Assembly: GCA_029582155.1 (NCBI GenBank)
Contig: CM055901.1
Location: 45,857,728-45,921,727 of the forward strand
From: Panopea generosa
Lineage: Eukaryota > Mollusca > Bivalvia > Adapedonta > Hiatellidae
Direction: 5' to 3'
Length of the DNA stretch: 64,000 nt
The notes beneath the pieces were generated by a model. It was not told the origin of the DNA. It ran no database searches and worked only from the letters and a program-made list of their open reading frames with translations. This document shows, one piece after another, positions 40,901 through 52,028 of this stretch (position 1 is its first letter; each line of letters starts with the position of its first letter). The translations under genes and the position numbers were made by a program.

Positions 40901-41728
40901 ATATATATACCATTAAAATGTGTTATTTCCACTAAACCACGCAATTTTCAATATAAATATATAATGAGAATAGTTGCAACAAATAAAAAGTTATTGAAAT
41001 TCAAATTAGTTCATTCAGAACTATGTGATTTTTGTGCTATGGGCACAGAAACCGTTAACCATTTATTTTGGGAATGTGTTCATACACAAACTTTCTGGTC
41101 AAGTTTACAAATTCTTTTGCGTAAATTTTACATTGATGTGACATTTAATTTATTTAACATAACTTTAGGATATTCAGCCAATAATACAAATAAAGCTGTG
41201 ATAAATTTTATAATAATATCAGCAAAATATTATATTTTCATAAACAAATGTAGAAAAAACATTCCTAATGCCATTGGATACAAGTTATACTTATTTAAAT
41301 GTATTGAAATTGAAAAAATGATTGCCTTTGAAAATGACAAATTGCATTTACATAATGAAAAATGGAGATATTTTATCGATTAATGTTTTATTAAAATAAT
41401 TTTGATATATTTATGTTGTTAATGGGATGATGCAAACAATCTTTATTTATAATATTGCATTGCATTGCACTTCTTTACATGCATGGCTGCTGGCTATCCC
41501 CACTTCTCTCTGTGTCTGTCCACCTCTGTTTCTCTCTCTCTCTTTCTATCTCTGTCTTTCTCTATCTTTATCTCTATCTACTCTCTCTCTTTATTATTTT
41601 CACAATACAAAGACAATTTTATTTTGGTTCATTAAAAAATCTATGTATATGCTGTATGTGAAAATGTAAATAAATGTAAATAAATGGGTTACCATAATAA
41701 TGGTAACTGAAAATTAAAAAACAAAAAA
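37957..41728 (+). mobile_element. 5'-truncated non-LTR retrotransposon (LINE), L1/Tx1-like
   Basis: Flanked by a 17-bp direct repeat AAGTCCGTGCACATTTA (37940-37956 and 41729-41745). The element begins inside the AP-endonuclease domain (IIGGDFNAILD near 38070, then QYTWHS and CRLDYFLVS). It runs through the fingers linker (KSKYFASLEKK) and reverse transcriptase blocks: KNCKSPGSDGI, WRPISPLNTDYKI, NNSQTGFIKGRYIGEN, FFSDFEKAFDSL and FADDATFV (about 39745-39768). A C-terminal knuckle follows (CDFCAMGTETVNHLFWEC near 41030). At least five frameshifts or stops break it, for example at 38583, 39090, 39680, 40080 and 40740. It is dead. It ends in an A-rich tail. Confidence 0.93.
41688..41707 (+). other. 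3'-UTR hairpin of the LINE
   Basis: GTTACCAT-AATA-ATGGTAAC, a perfect 8-bp stem 21 bp before the 3' end of the element. Such terminal hairpins are recognised by the reverse transcriptase in several LINE groups. The assignment here is inference. Confidence 0.55.
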
Positions 41729-41972
41729 AAGTCCGTGCACATTTAATGTTAGTCCGTGCACAGGTAATGTAAGTCCGTGCACAGGTAATGTAAGTACGTG
41801 CACAGGTAATGTAAGTCCGTGCACAGGTTATGTAAGTCCGTGCACAGGTAATGTAAGTACGTGCACAGGTAATGTAAGTACGTGCACAGGTAATGTAAGT
41901 ACGTGCACAGGTAATGTAAGTACGTGCACAGGTTATGTAAGTCCGTGCACAGGTAATGTAAGTCCGTGTGTT
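41729..41972. repeat. 21-bp satellite, right part
   Basis: About 11 units of AGGTAATGTAAGTCCGTGCAC, alternating AAGTCC and AAGTAC. GTGCAC is palindromic in each unit. Originally continuous with 37848-37956. Confidence 0.95.
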
Positions 41973-43025
41973 ACCACGTTGTATACGAAGCTGTGGCTGA
42001 ACCTCACTTCCGAAGTATTAAGAATTCACATTTGCATTAAACCTCCTTCCTAGATACGTATATGGCAGCAATTCTGCGGTCGATGTAGATATTTGATAGT
42101 TTGCATCAACATTAATTTGCTATTCATTTTCGATGACCCTCAAACTTTAAACCGATATTTAGCCATACAAAATACTCATCATAGTACTGGTAAATTGCAG
42201 GAAGCTCTATTTGCATACAAACGCTCAAGGTGATATTTTTCTTGTAACAGTGATTGGTCAAACAATAAGCTAAGTGAAGGTTCAAAGCTGCAATATTGCC
42301 AAGTTTTACTGCGGCAAAAAACTGCATTATATCACAATTTCATTATTTGTGAAATAATGCCCATTTATCGGTTACTATCCAGCTAAGTTTGGTTAAAATA
42401 TAAAATACAACCGAGTCCTCTTAAAACAACAAATATTCTTTCAAAAAATAAAAACATAAAATATCAACCATGTACATTTTAAGTAATAAATATAAAACAA
42501 AACAGGGAAACAATCCAGTATTAGTGTATATGTATAAAGTAATGTACGAGTTATTTTGTCATGAATTTTCTTTCCTTGAGCCGGATGACAGTTAATGTAA
42601 TCACTTTACAAGGGTATAAGAGCACGGAGAAGTAAGGTGGGTTGGGTGAGGTAGAGGTGGTGGTGGTGGTGGGAATAAGCTCTTTATCAAAATTACTGAG
42701 ATGAGAAGAAGGTCTCAAATAAAGTTTTTTACGCTACCACATCCCCACCCCGACATTTGTAGTAACAGCTTAAGCCAGATTTCATAATTAGGCATGGAGA
42801 GCGTTTTTGTTTGTCAATATACTAATACTTTTTCAGAGAATTAAATACCAAAATTGCCCTTATCTCCAATTTCTAAATCGTTTCAATGTACAAAGGATGT
42901 CGGCAAGTTTGTTCTTATGATCTTATAAATCACCATTTTCTCACATCCCTACAAACAAATCCATTTTGTTTTCGTTGATTGTATGTCTGCTGAAACTGCC
43001 ATTTCGTTCCTTTTTGTCTATCAGT
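41973..43025. other. Intergenic upstream of the de-epoxidase-like gene
   Basis: No gene recognised. A short GGT-rich run lies at about 42651-42672. Confidence 0.5.
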
Positions 43026-43032
43026 ATAAACT

Positions 43033-43040
43033 TATATAAG
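43033..43040 (+). promoter_or_regulatory. Candidate TATA box of the de-epoxidase-like gene
   Basis: CTTATATAAGGC centred 70 bp upstream of the ATG at 43107, a normal spacing for a short 5' UTR. Confidence 0.5.
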
Positions 43041-43106
43041 GCATATTTCCTTATCTGAAAGTGCTGACCTACTTGCAGGTCACTTCGACGGTACTTACTT
43101 TCCACA

Positions 43107-45208
43107 ATGGCTGTCTTCAGAAGATTGCTATTTACTGCTTGTGTGTATTTATTAAGTTCTACACCAACTTCAGCCTTTCTCGAATCATTTTTTGGTCACC
43201 ATGGCGATAAAAGTAATCCGGATGTATTTTGCATTATGGAACACTGTGGAAGCCAGTCAGCTGCGTGTATGGCAGACGCTTCGTGCAGAAGTAACATGGA
43301 ATGTATGACCAAATGCGGGTTGACCAACCACAGCTGCATGTATAAATGTATGAATACTTACGAGGATAAAATATTTGACGCCATGATGAAGTGCTTGGTT
43401 GACGATTTCCACTGTCTGACACTGGAACCTCCAGACCCGTCTTTCCGGTGCAAACCTCCAAGTATGATCGTTAAGAATTTTACAATGCCACAACTGACCG
43501 GGCCTTGGTACATAGTCCGAGGTCTCAACCGGGACTACGACTGTTTTGACTGCCAGATTTCAACATACGCACCGGAGAAAACGTCTAAGAATTATACCGT
43601 GAGTGAGAGATACGACGTGGTGATGTTAAACGGGACAACCCGGCATCGTGTAAATGTCCAGCAGGTTCAGCAGACGGATCCAACAAACGGCGGCATGTTG
43701 GACTACACGAACGTCATCATGGGGCTGACAATGTACGAGAAATGGCAGGTCCTCGGTGAGTAATAGATATATTAATTATTAAAATCCTGATACGCACATT
43801 TGGTTTACACGTTACGTGGAACATTGTTATCACGTTTGTTTACCATGATTAAATTACATATATATCTTAAAGTTTAAAAGGTTAAATGTATTTCATGAAT
43901 AAAACAGTATTGGTTGTTTGCACCTTTGAATGATTTTGAAAGCATCCACAACACACTTTTTTTTTCATTTTAAGTATTTGGTTTAACGCCATTTTCAACA
44001 CATGCCACGTTATAATATGCATATCCAGTTTTATTGGTGGAGGAAGACATAATGAATCTATAAGTAGAACGGCCGTCCTCCCGCTTGTAACATTTATCAT
44101 ATAAGTTACGGACCGATCGTGGGTGTAGGCCGCTGTGCTGCAAACCTCCCATAGATTTAAAAAATAGCCAACTTTAATCAGTTCGGTATTCGTGTTTCTT
44201 TCATTGATATTACTAACTACTCAACCGTCAGCATTGAAGAGTTACGCAATATCAAAAGACGAAAAGACAAATGTCAAGATAACTACTTTTTAACTTTTAT
44301 TGTTTCCTGATATACAGATGATAAAAATGTTCTTCCAAAAACGTCATTGTTTCATTAATAAACATATGTACACTTTATCATTTGGTGAAGAACATGTTAA
44401 CCCAAACCCGGCAATGAGAGGCGTTAACTAGATCCATGCGACTGTATTCCTTCATATTTCTCGTCAGATCACGCTGCCGGCGTTAACTAGATCCATGCGA
44501 CTGTATTCCTTCATATTTCTCGTCAGATCACGCTGCCGGCGTTAACTAGATCCATGCGACTGTATTCCTGCATATTTCTCGCCAGATCACGCGGCCGACG
44601 TTAACTAGATCCATGTGACTTTATTCCTTCTATTTCTCGCCAGATCACGCGGCCGACGTTTACTAGATACATGTGACTGTATTCCTTCATAGTTCTCGCC
44701 AGATCACGCGGCCAACGTTAACTGGAATCATGTGACTGTAATCCTTCATATGTCTCGCCAGATCACGCGACTGACGCAAACTGGATCCATGTGACAGTAT
44801 TCCTTCATATTTCCCGCAAGATCCGCGGCCGACGTTAACTAGATCCATTTTACTGTAGTCCTTCATATTTCTCGCCAGATCATGTGGCCGACATTAGCTA
44901 GATTCATGTGACTGTATTCCTTCGTATTTCTCATTAGATCTCGCGACCGACGTTAACGAGAACCACGTGACTGTATTTCTTCATATTTCTTGTCAGATTT
45001 CGCCGCAGACGGTAACTATATGATCGTGTACTACTGTGGACAGATGACCAAGGACTGGTGGTATGAAGGGAACCTAGTCTACTGCCGGGACCCTGTCCTT
45101 GGACCCCTTGATCTCTCTGATATCGCCACGTTCTTGCAACGGACAATGGGGCACACGATGGACCAATATTGCGTTCCCAACACGAAAAACTGCCAAACTG
45201 GAGTGTAG
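43107..45208 (+). CDS. Violaxanthin de-epoxidase-like secreted protein (2 exons, 286 aa)
   Basis: Exons 43107-43755 and 44997-45208, joined in phase 1 (CTCG|GTGAGT .. TTGTCAG|ATTTC). Residues 1-23 are a signal peptide (RLLFTACVYLLSS). A Cys-rich domain follows (DVFCIMEHCGSQSAACM, CRSNMECMTKCGL, CMYKC, MKCLVDDFHC), then the lipocalin-like VDE domain with KNFTMPQLTGPWYIVRGLN, DCFDCQISTYAPE, MYEKWQVL, YMIVYYCGQMTKDWWYEGNL, VYCRDP, and a C-terminal CVPNTKNC. Block order and spacing match plant VDE, which in chloroplasts de-epoxidises xanthophylls in an ascorbate-dependent reaction. An animal protein would act outside the cell, and its substrate is unknown. Three N-glycosylation sequons (NFT, NYT, NGT). 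The intron carries a 59-bp array copied from its own 3' splice site. Confidence 0.9.
43975..44155 (-). mobile_element. tRNA-derived SINE, family A (partial)
   Basis: TTTAACGCCATTTTCAACACATG, CATATCCAGTTTTATTGGTGG, AGGAAGACATAATGAATC. The tRNA head side is decayed. It lies in the intron of the de-epoxidase-like gene. Confidence 0.65.
44423..44996 (+). repeat. 59-bp satellite made of copies of a 3' splice site
   Basis: Nine full units starting GTTAACTAGATCCATGTGAC, TGTATTCCTTCATATTTCTC, GCCAGATCACGCGGCCGAC. The final copy is the real acceptor (ACTGTATTTCTTCATATTTC, TTGTCAG) and the first bases of exon 2 (ATTTCGCCGCAGACGGTAAC), which match ATCACGCTGCCGGCGTTAAC of the unit. Confidence 0.93.
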
Positions 45209-45404
45209 TAATGCCATTTTAAAATGAAATTTATTATCACTTTCATTTTCATGATTATCGTGGATTTTAAAAAAAAGAATTCTACATCTCTTTCAAACAT
45301 TGATTTGATACATGTTTAATAACTGGTATACAAATTAAACCGTCAAAAATTAAAATGTGTTGTTTCAAGTATCTGATTGTCAAATCACAAATTTTTGTTC
45401 AGCT

Positions 45405-45610
45405 ATACTAGATCTAATCTTAACGCATCGAACCCAGGATCGATGGATGGTGAGTTCGATCCCTGGCTAGAGTCATATGTCGTGTCCTTAATAATAACAC
45501 TTTACTCGCATATGTTCGGTACTGGTTCTAACCAGGAAGGCCTAGAATGTGATTTGCTGAAATCATGGAAAACCAACAGTTCAAATAAAATAATCCTATG
45601 CGCAGTATTG
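45405..45610 (+). mobile_element. tRNA-derived SINE, family C
   Basis: B-box region GGTGAGTTCGATCCCTGGC, then GTGTCCTTAATAATAACACTTTACTCGCATATG and GTACTGGTTCTAACCAGGAAGGCC (read in pieces). Confidence 0.7.
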
Positions 45611-45679
45611 ATAATGACCAAATTAATATGTTGTTTTTAAATAAGATTCGACGAGACTGATGCGTCTTTCATTTATAAA

Positions 45680-45855
45680 AGCGTGTGGCCTGGTGGTAGG
45701 GTATCGGATTTTGATCATTCGCCATGGTTATGTGCTATGTACCTGAGCTTTATTCGCACGTGATTAGTTCTGGCCCAGCCAGGAAGAGCATCACACGTCA
45801 CTTAACCATAAACAGTGGGCCAGCGTCTAGTTGATGATCCTTTACAATCTCCAAA
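45680..45855 (+). mobile_element. tRNA-derived SINE, family C, second adjacent copy
   Basis: Head GCGTGTGGCCTGGTGGTAGG; body GGTTATGTGCTATGTACCTG, TTATTCGCACGTGATTAGTTCTGGCCCAGCCAGGAAG. More diverged than its neighbour. Confidence 0.6.
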
Positions 45856-45859
45856 TATT

Positions 45860-47465
45860 TACAAATGAATATGCTTGCTGTAGATTCGGTTTGGATTAGA
45901 CATTGGTTAAGTTTTTCAACACTTTATGTGTATGCATCCAGTATTATTGGTAAATGTAGATCTGAACGAATCCTAGTACAGCCATCACCCTTCTGCAAAC
46001 TTGTACATTATGTAACTCTCTCACACGTTTTTCATGCATTAATCTGGAACCATAAGTAAGTCATCATTGCCTTGACAAACTATTTAGATTGGATTATGTT
46101 TAGACAATATCGATAATAAAAATGTAGGTTATCGTATCGGTTCCGTTATAATAGCTCACAAACAACATGCATATATTTTCTCTTTTGGCTAATATACGGA
46201 TTTTACTATATAAAATAGTGAATGGCAACTGAATCGTATATGTACCAGTGTTCAGGTGGGCATACACACGGTTGGACTAGAAATATAAGGATTTTCGATA
46301 ATTACTGCGGTAAACCTCTTTTTTTTGTGAATCCCTTATTTATCATAAGGTGCATAAAAATGAAAACCGAATATAAAAATAGTCTCGAGTAGAGTACCCA
46401 GACGCATAGTGTGGCATACTCAGTTACTCTGCTGAGTAACATTTGAAATTGACGCCTTGAAAGTCGATAAAAGCAATAGAAAAACAGGAGGGGTACAAAT
46501 AGGTAACCTACTTAAGAGTTGAAGTATGAACTGTTCCATGCATAACGCAACAGTTTGTCCTCTGTGTAGAAGTGTGTAACCCGAGAAGCCATATCCGATT
46601 AATAAGTTAATATTCTGTTTAAGTAATGAGTTCTAGACCAATGAAACATAAAAGTTTGAAAAGTCAGCAGAAGCCATTATTTGTATTTCTATTTCTAAAA
46701 TTTTCTCCGGACCACTATCACCGGAAATGGGAATCACCCTCGTACACTTTATCCTTGAGTAACTTCCAAAACTGTCACGCTTGGTACCAAACATCCGGTT
46801 TGGAGATTTTAAGACGATCGTAATTAAATACAAAGGTTAAGATAATCGGAGGTTATTGCAATAACGCGTTCATGGTCAACATGTTTTACAAGATCGATTT
46901 TCCAAAAAATTAAAAATAAGTTTTTAGTCACCAATTGAATTTATATAAATTATGTGACATTAAAAACACTGGCTGAAAAGAACGCTTTGTTCATATCAAT
47001 ATTATATATAGGGCTCGTTGTCATCGACTTTCTTATCTTAACGGCTATACTACGGGCAATTATACATCGGTGTTCCAGTTAGCGATGAAATTTCTTCACG
47101 GAACGGAATTGTAATATAATTATATTTTTTATTTTATATCTGATGACTGTCATGTCTGTCACGGTCAAAGTCTGGTTTTATTGCATTGCCCACCGGATCG
47201 GAAACCCAGTTTTTTTAATCAAGATGGATTGGTCGAATGTTCACATGTGTTAAATACTATCGACATATAGTATTTGTAACTAGTCTCTATCAGAAGTATA
47301 ATAGTTGCGGCTAGCCATTATCTGTACTTTCCCTCAGAAGGGCAATGATGGTGTCCTTTTATTATATAACCCCGGTGAAGACATCCTTACAATGACAAAC
47401 TATCGAAAATGCAACAGTTGTGTTAATAACGATAATCTGACACATTGTTAAAGTGTTAAAGATAT
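45860..47465. other. Intergenic; holds a lone unit of the 70-bp satellite
   Basis: At about 46051-46088 the sequence CCATAAGTAAGTCATCATTGCCTTGACAAACTATT (read in pieces) matches the satellite that starts 1.4 kb further on. No gene was recognised. Confidence 0.6.
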
Positions 47466-47469
47466 TCTT

Positions 47470-50270
47470 GCCTTGACCAGGTATTAGCAGGGCAATACAT
47501 ATCTCCAGAAATTACAAGACCCATAAGTAAGTCATCATTGCCGTGACAGTCTATTGGAAGCGCAATACATATCTCCAGTAATTACTAGACCCATAAGTAA
47601 GTCATCATTGCCTTGACAACCTAATGGAAGCGCAATACATATCTCCAGTAATTACAAGACCCATAAGTAAGTCATCATTGCCTTGACAGTCTATTGGAAG
47701 CGCAATACATATCTCCAGTAATTACTAGACCCATAAGTAAGTCATCATTGCCTTGACAACCTAATGGAAGCGCAATACATATCTCAAGTAATTACTAGAC
47801 CCATAAGTAGGTCATCATTGCCTTGACAACCTACTGGAAGCGCAATACATATCTCCAGTAATTACTAGACCCATAAGTAAGTCACCATTGCCTTGACAAC
47901 CTACTGGAAGCGCAATACATATCTCCAGTAATTACTTGACCCATAAGTAAGTCGTCATTGCCTTGACAACCTATTGGAAGCGCAATACATATCTCCAGTA
48001 ATTACTAGACCCAAAAGTAAGTCATCATTGTTTTGACAAACTATTGGAAGCGCAATACATATCTCCAGTAATTACTGGACTCATAAGTAAGTCATCATTG
48101 CCTTGACAAACTATTGGACGCGCAATATATATCTACAGTAATTACTGGACCCATAAGTAAGTCACCATTGCCTTGATAACCTTTTGGAAGCGCAATATAT
48201 ATCTCCAGTAATTACTAGACCAATAAGTAAGTCATCATTGCCTTGATAACCTATTGGAAGCGCAATACATATCTCCAGTAATTACTAGACCCATAAGTAA
48301 GTCAACATTGCTTTGACAACCTATCGGAAGCGAAATACATATCTCCAGTAATTACTAGACCCATAAGTAAGTCATCATTGCCTTGACAAACTATTGGATT
48401 ACTAGACACATAAGTAATTCATCATTGCCTTTACAACCTATTGGAAGCGCAATACATATCTCCAGTAATTACTTGACCCATAAGTAAGTCATCACTGCCT
48501 TGACAACCTATTGGAAGCGCAATACATATCTCCAGTAATTACTAGTCCCATAAGTAAGTCTTCATTGCCTTGACAACCTATTGGAAGCGCAATACATATC
48601 TCCAGTAATGACTAGACCCATAAGTAAGTCATCATTGCCTTGACAACCTATTGGAAGCGCAATACATATCTCCTGTAATTACTAGACCCATAAGTAAGTC
48701 ATCATTGCCCTGACAACCTATTGGAAGCGCAATACATATCTCCAGTAATTACTAGACCCATAAGTAAGTCATCATTGCCTTGACAACCTATTGGAAGCGC
48801 AATACATATCTCCAGTAATTACTTGACCCAAATGTAAGTCATCATTGCCTTGACAACCTTTTGGAAGCGCAATACATATATCCAGTAATTACTACACTCA
48901 TAAGTAAGTCATCATTGCCTTGACAAACTATTGGATTACTAGACCCATAAGTAAGTCATCATGGCCTTGACAACCTATTGGAAGCGCAATACATATCTCC
49001 AGTAATTACTAAACCCATAAGTAAGTCATCATTGCCTTGACAACCTATTGGAAGCGCAATACATATCTCCAGTAATTACTAGACCCATAAGTAAGTCATC
49101 ATTGCCTTGACAAACTACTGGAAGCGCAATACATATCTATAGTAATTACTAGACCCATAAGTAAGTCATCATTGCCTTGACAACCAATTGGAAGCGCAAT
49201 ACATATCTCCAGTAATTACTAGACCCATAAGTAAGTCATCATTGCCTTGACAACCTATTGGAAGCGCAATACATATCTCCAGTAATTACTAGACCCATAA
49301 GTAAGTCATCATTGCCTTGACAACCTTTTGGAAGTGCAATACATATCTCCAGTAATTACTTGACCCATAAGTAAGTCACCATTGCCTTGACAAACTATTG
49401 GAAGCGCAATACATATCTCCAGTAATTACTACACTCATAAGTAAGTCATCATTGCCTTGACAAACTATTGGATTACTAGACCCATAAGTAAGTCATCATT
49501 GCCTTGACAACCTATTGGAAGCGCAATACATATCTCCAGTAATTACTGGACCCATAAGTAAGTCAACAGCGCTTGACAACCTATCGGAAGCGCAATACAT
49601 ATCTCCAGTAATTACTACACCCATAAGTAAGTCATCATTGCCTTGACAACCTATTGGAAGCGCAATACATATCTCCAGTAATTACTGGACCCATAAGTAA
49701 GTCATCATTGCTTTGACAACCTATTGGAAGCGCAATACATATCTCCAGTAATTACTAGACTCATAAGTAAGTCATCATTGCCTTGACAACCTATTGGAAG
49801 CGCAATACATATCTCCAGTAGTTACTAGACCCATAAATAAAGTCATCATTGCCTTGACAACCTTTTGGAAGCGCAATACATATCTCCAGTAATTACTGGA
49901 GCCATAAGCATAAGTAAGTCATCATTGCCTTGACAACCTATTGGAAGCGCAATACATATCTCCAGTAATTACTAGACCCATAAGTAAGTCATCATTGCCT
50001 TGGCAACCTATTGGAAGCGCAATACATATCTCCAGTAATTACTAGACCCATAAGTAAGTCATCATTGCTTTGACAACCTATTGGAAGTGCAATACATATC
50101 TCCAGTAATTACTAGACCCATAAGTAAGTCATCATTGCTTTGACAACCTATTGGAAGCGCAATACATATCTCCAGTAATTACTAGACCCATAAGTAAGTC
50201 ATCATTGCTTTGACAACCTATTGGAAGCGCAATACATATCTCCAGTATTAACCAGACAAATACATAAGTA
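47470..50270. repeat. 70-bp satellite array (~40 units)
   Basis: Unit: TAAGTAAGTCATCATTGCCT, TGACAACCTATTGGAAGCGC, AATACATATCTCCAGTAATT, ACTAGACCCA. Most units differ by 1-5 bases. Several units near 48395, 48930 and 49465 share the same internal deletion (CTATTGGATTACTAGAC), showing copying of a multi-unit block. Highly degenerate units continue to about 50750. Confidence 0.97.
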
Positions 50271-50759
50271 ATTACTGCCTTGACAAAGTATTAGTATTAG
50301 ACGAGTAATACATTTCGCCAGTAATTACCAGAGCCGTTATGTAAGTAATTCTTGCTTTGACAATCGGAAGAGAATACCAATGCCTAGCTCTCTGTGAAAG
50401 CAACATTATTGGCTTGAAAAACTATCGAAAATGCAGTAGTTGTGATTTGCGACTGTCTGAACACATGTGAAAGACATTCTTGCCTTGACAAACCATCGGA
50501 AGGATTCTATTTGCATCTAGCGATTGTCAGACCGTATGTAAAGCCATTCCTGCCTTGACAAACCTTTTGAAGTGTAATATTTGTATCAAGTGATTATCTG
50601 ACCATAACCCCCTTTGAATTCGTCATGACCTTGACTAACTACCGAAACTTTGTACTTGGCAATTATCTGACCTTCATTGAAGTCACGCCTGCCTTTAACA
50701 ACTATCGAAAATGCAATTTTTGTGTTTAGCATTGTCTGATTCCCGGTGAGTAATTATTG

Positions 50760-52028
50760 GTATGCCTATAATTGGATCCACTATCATATCCTTCTTATAA
50801 ACAGCATGCATAGACATACTTTCTTATGCTACATTACAACCAATTTATTGTTTATAAAAAAAAAAAAACAGTAATATTTACAAAAACAAAAAAGTCAAAC
50901 ACATTCTAGATATGTTATGCGTGATATATTTATTCTCTAATATATAATGTACATATCCATGCAGTTTCAACAATTATCTATATTTGATATATTTGTTAGG
51001 CTGGGTGAATACTTAGGGACTTATATGTGATTTTTTTTTGTTTTAGATTATACAGTATTTGTTTGGGGGTTGTCAGAGCTTAAGCATATACACATAAAGT
51101 TATACAGTTATCTCATATACAAATGCTTAACCTGTCAGAGGTTAACTAATCTGCCAATATATTGAACTAACTCAAATTAAATTGTGGCCAATGATTTAAA
51201 TTATATTGTTTTGCATACATGCACAAATGAATAAATTTTGGTGGCCATAAAGGCGCTGGTCCCAGCTCCATTAAACATCATAACTTGAGATTGGACTCAA
51301 TGTTGTTCAATGCTGTAACCTCATTTATATTGATTATTTTGCATGATATGTGGCAACCCTTGTCCTTTACCAATAAAAACAGATGTGTAACGACTGTAAT
51401 TGTGTGGGGTGATTTTATGTGAAATGATTTCAAGTAATCATTTAAAGGCTATCAGAAATTACTAAATTCACATCAAATATAATTGTCATGAAATGCTCTA
51501 TTTATGTACAATCATGTCCTAATTTGTAAAACCAATTGGAAATAAAGTTTAAAAAAACTAAACGATAAATTATACAAACGACGATATAATGTAAATGTAG
51601 ATATTGCACCGTAGGTTTCAGTTAAAGAGTTTTATGCATTACTAATAAACATATACATGTAATATAAAACATGATACAGCTTCTAAATGAAATGGTTTTC
51701 GTTTTAAAACAATATACATGTTACAAATATGAAATACAAATGAAAGTATAGTAAAGATTTTTATCAATACTGTGACAATTAAAAATATGAATATAATGTT
51801 CACTGAAACGTATGAAATAAAGAAAATTTGTTTAACCCATGCAGCACTTTATCTTCAATAGATCGATTAATCAAACACTGTAAAGTCTAAAATACTATGA
51901 AGTATCGTTTTTGATGCAATTCAATAAATCGAATATATATTGAAAAAAAATCATAAGTTATTTACCAAATAAATGGCAAGGCGAATATTTGCTTAATTAA
52001 AGTTATCACCATCATTAGCCCACACAGA
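50760..52028. other. Intergenic / probable 3' UTR of the mucin-stalk receptor gene
   Basis: AT-rich, no gene seen. On the minus strand the region below 52028 would hold the 3' UTR and polyadenylation signal. AATAAA-type sequences on that strand are frequent and cannot be ranked. Confidence 0.4.

Noticed and set aside
47470-50270. CRISPR-like array
   Set aside because: The whole 70-bp unit is conserved; there are no variable spacers.
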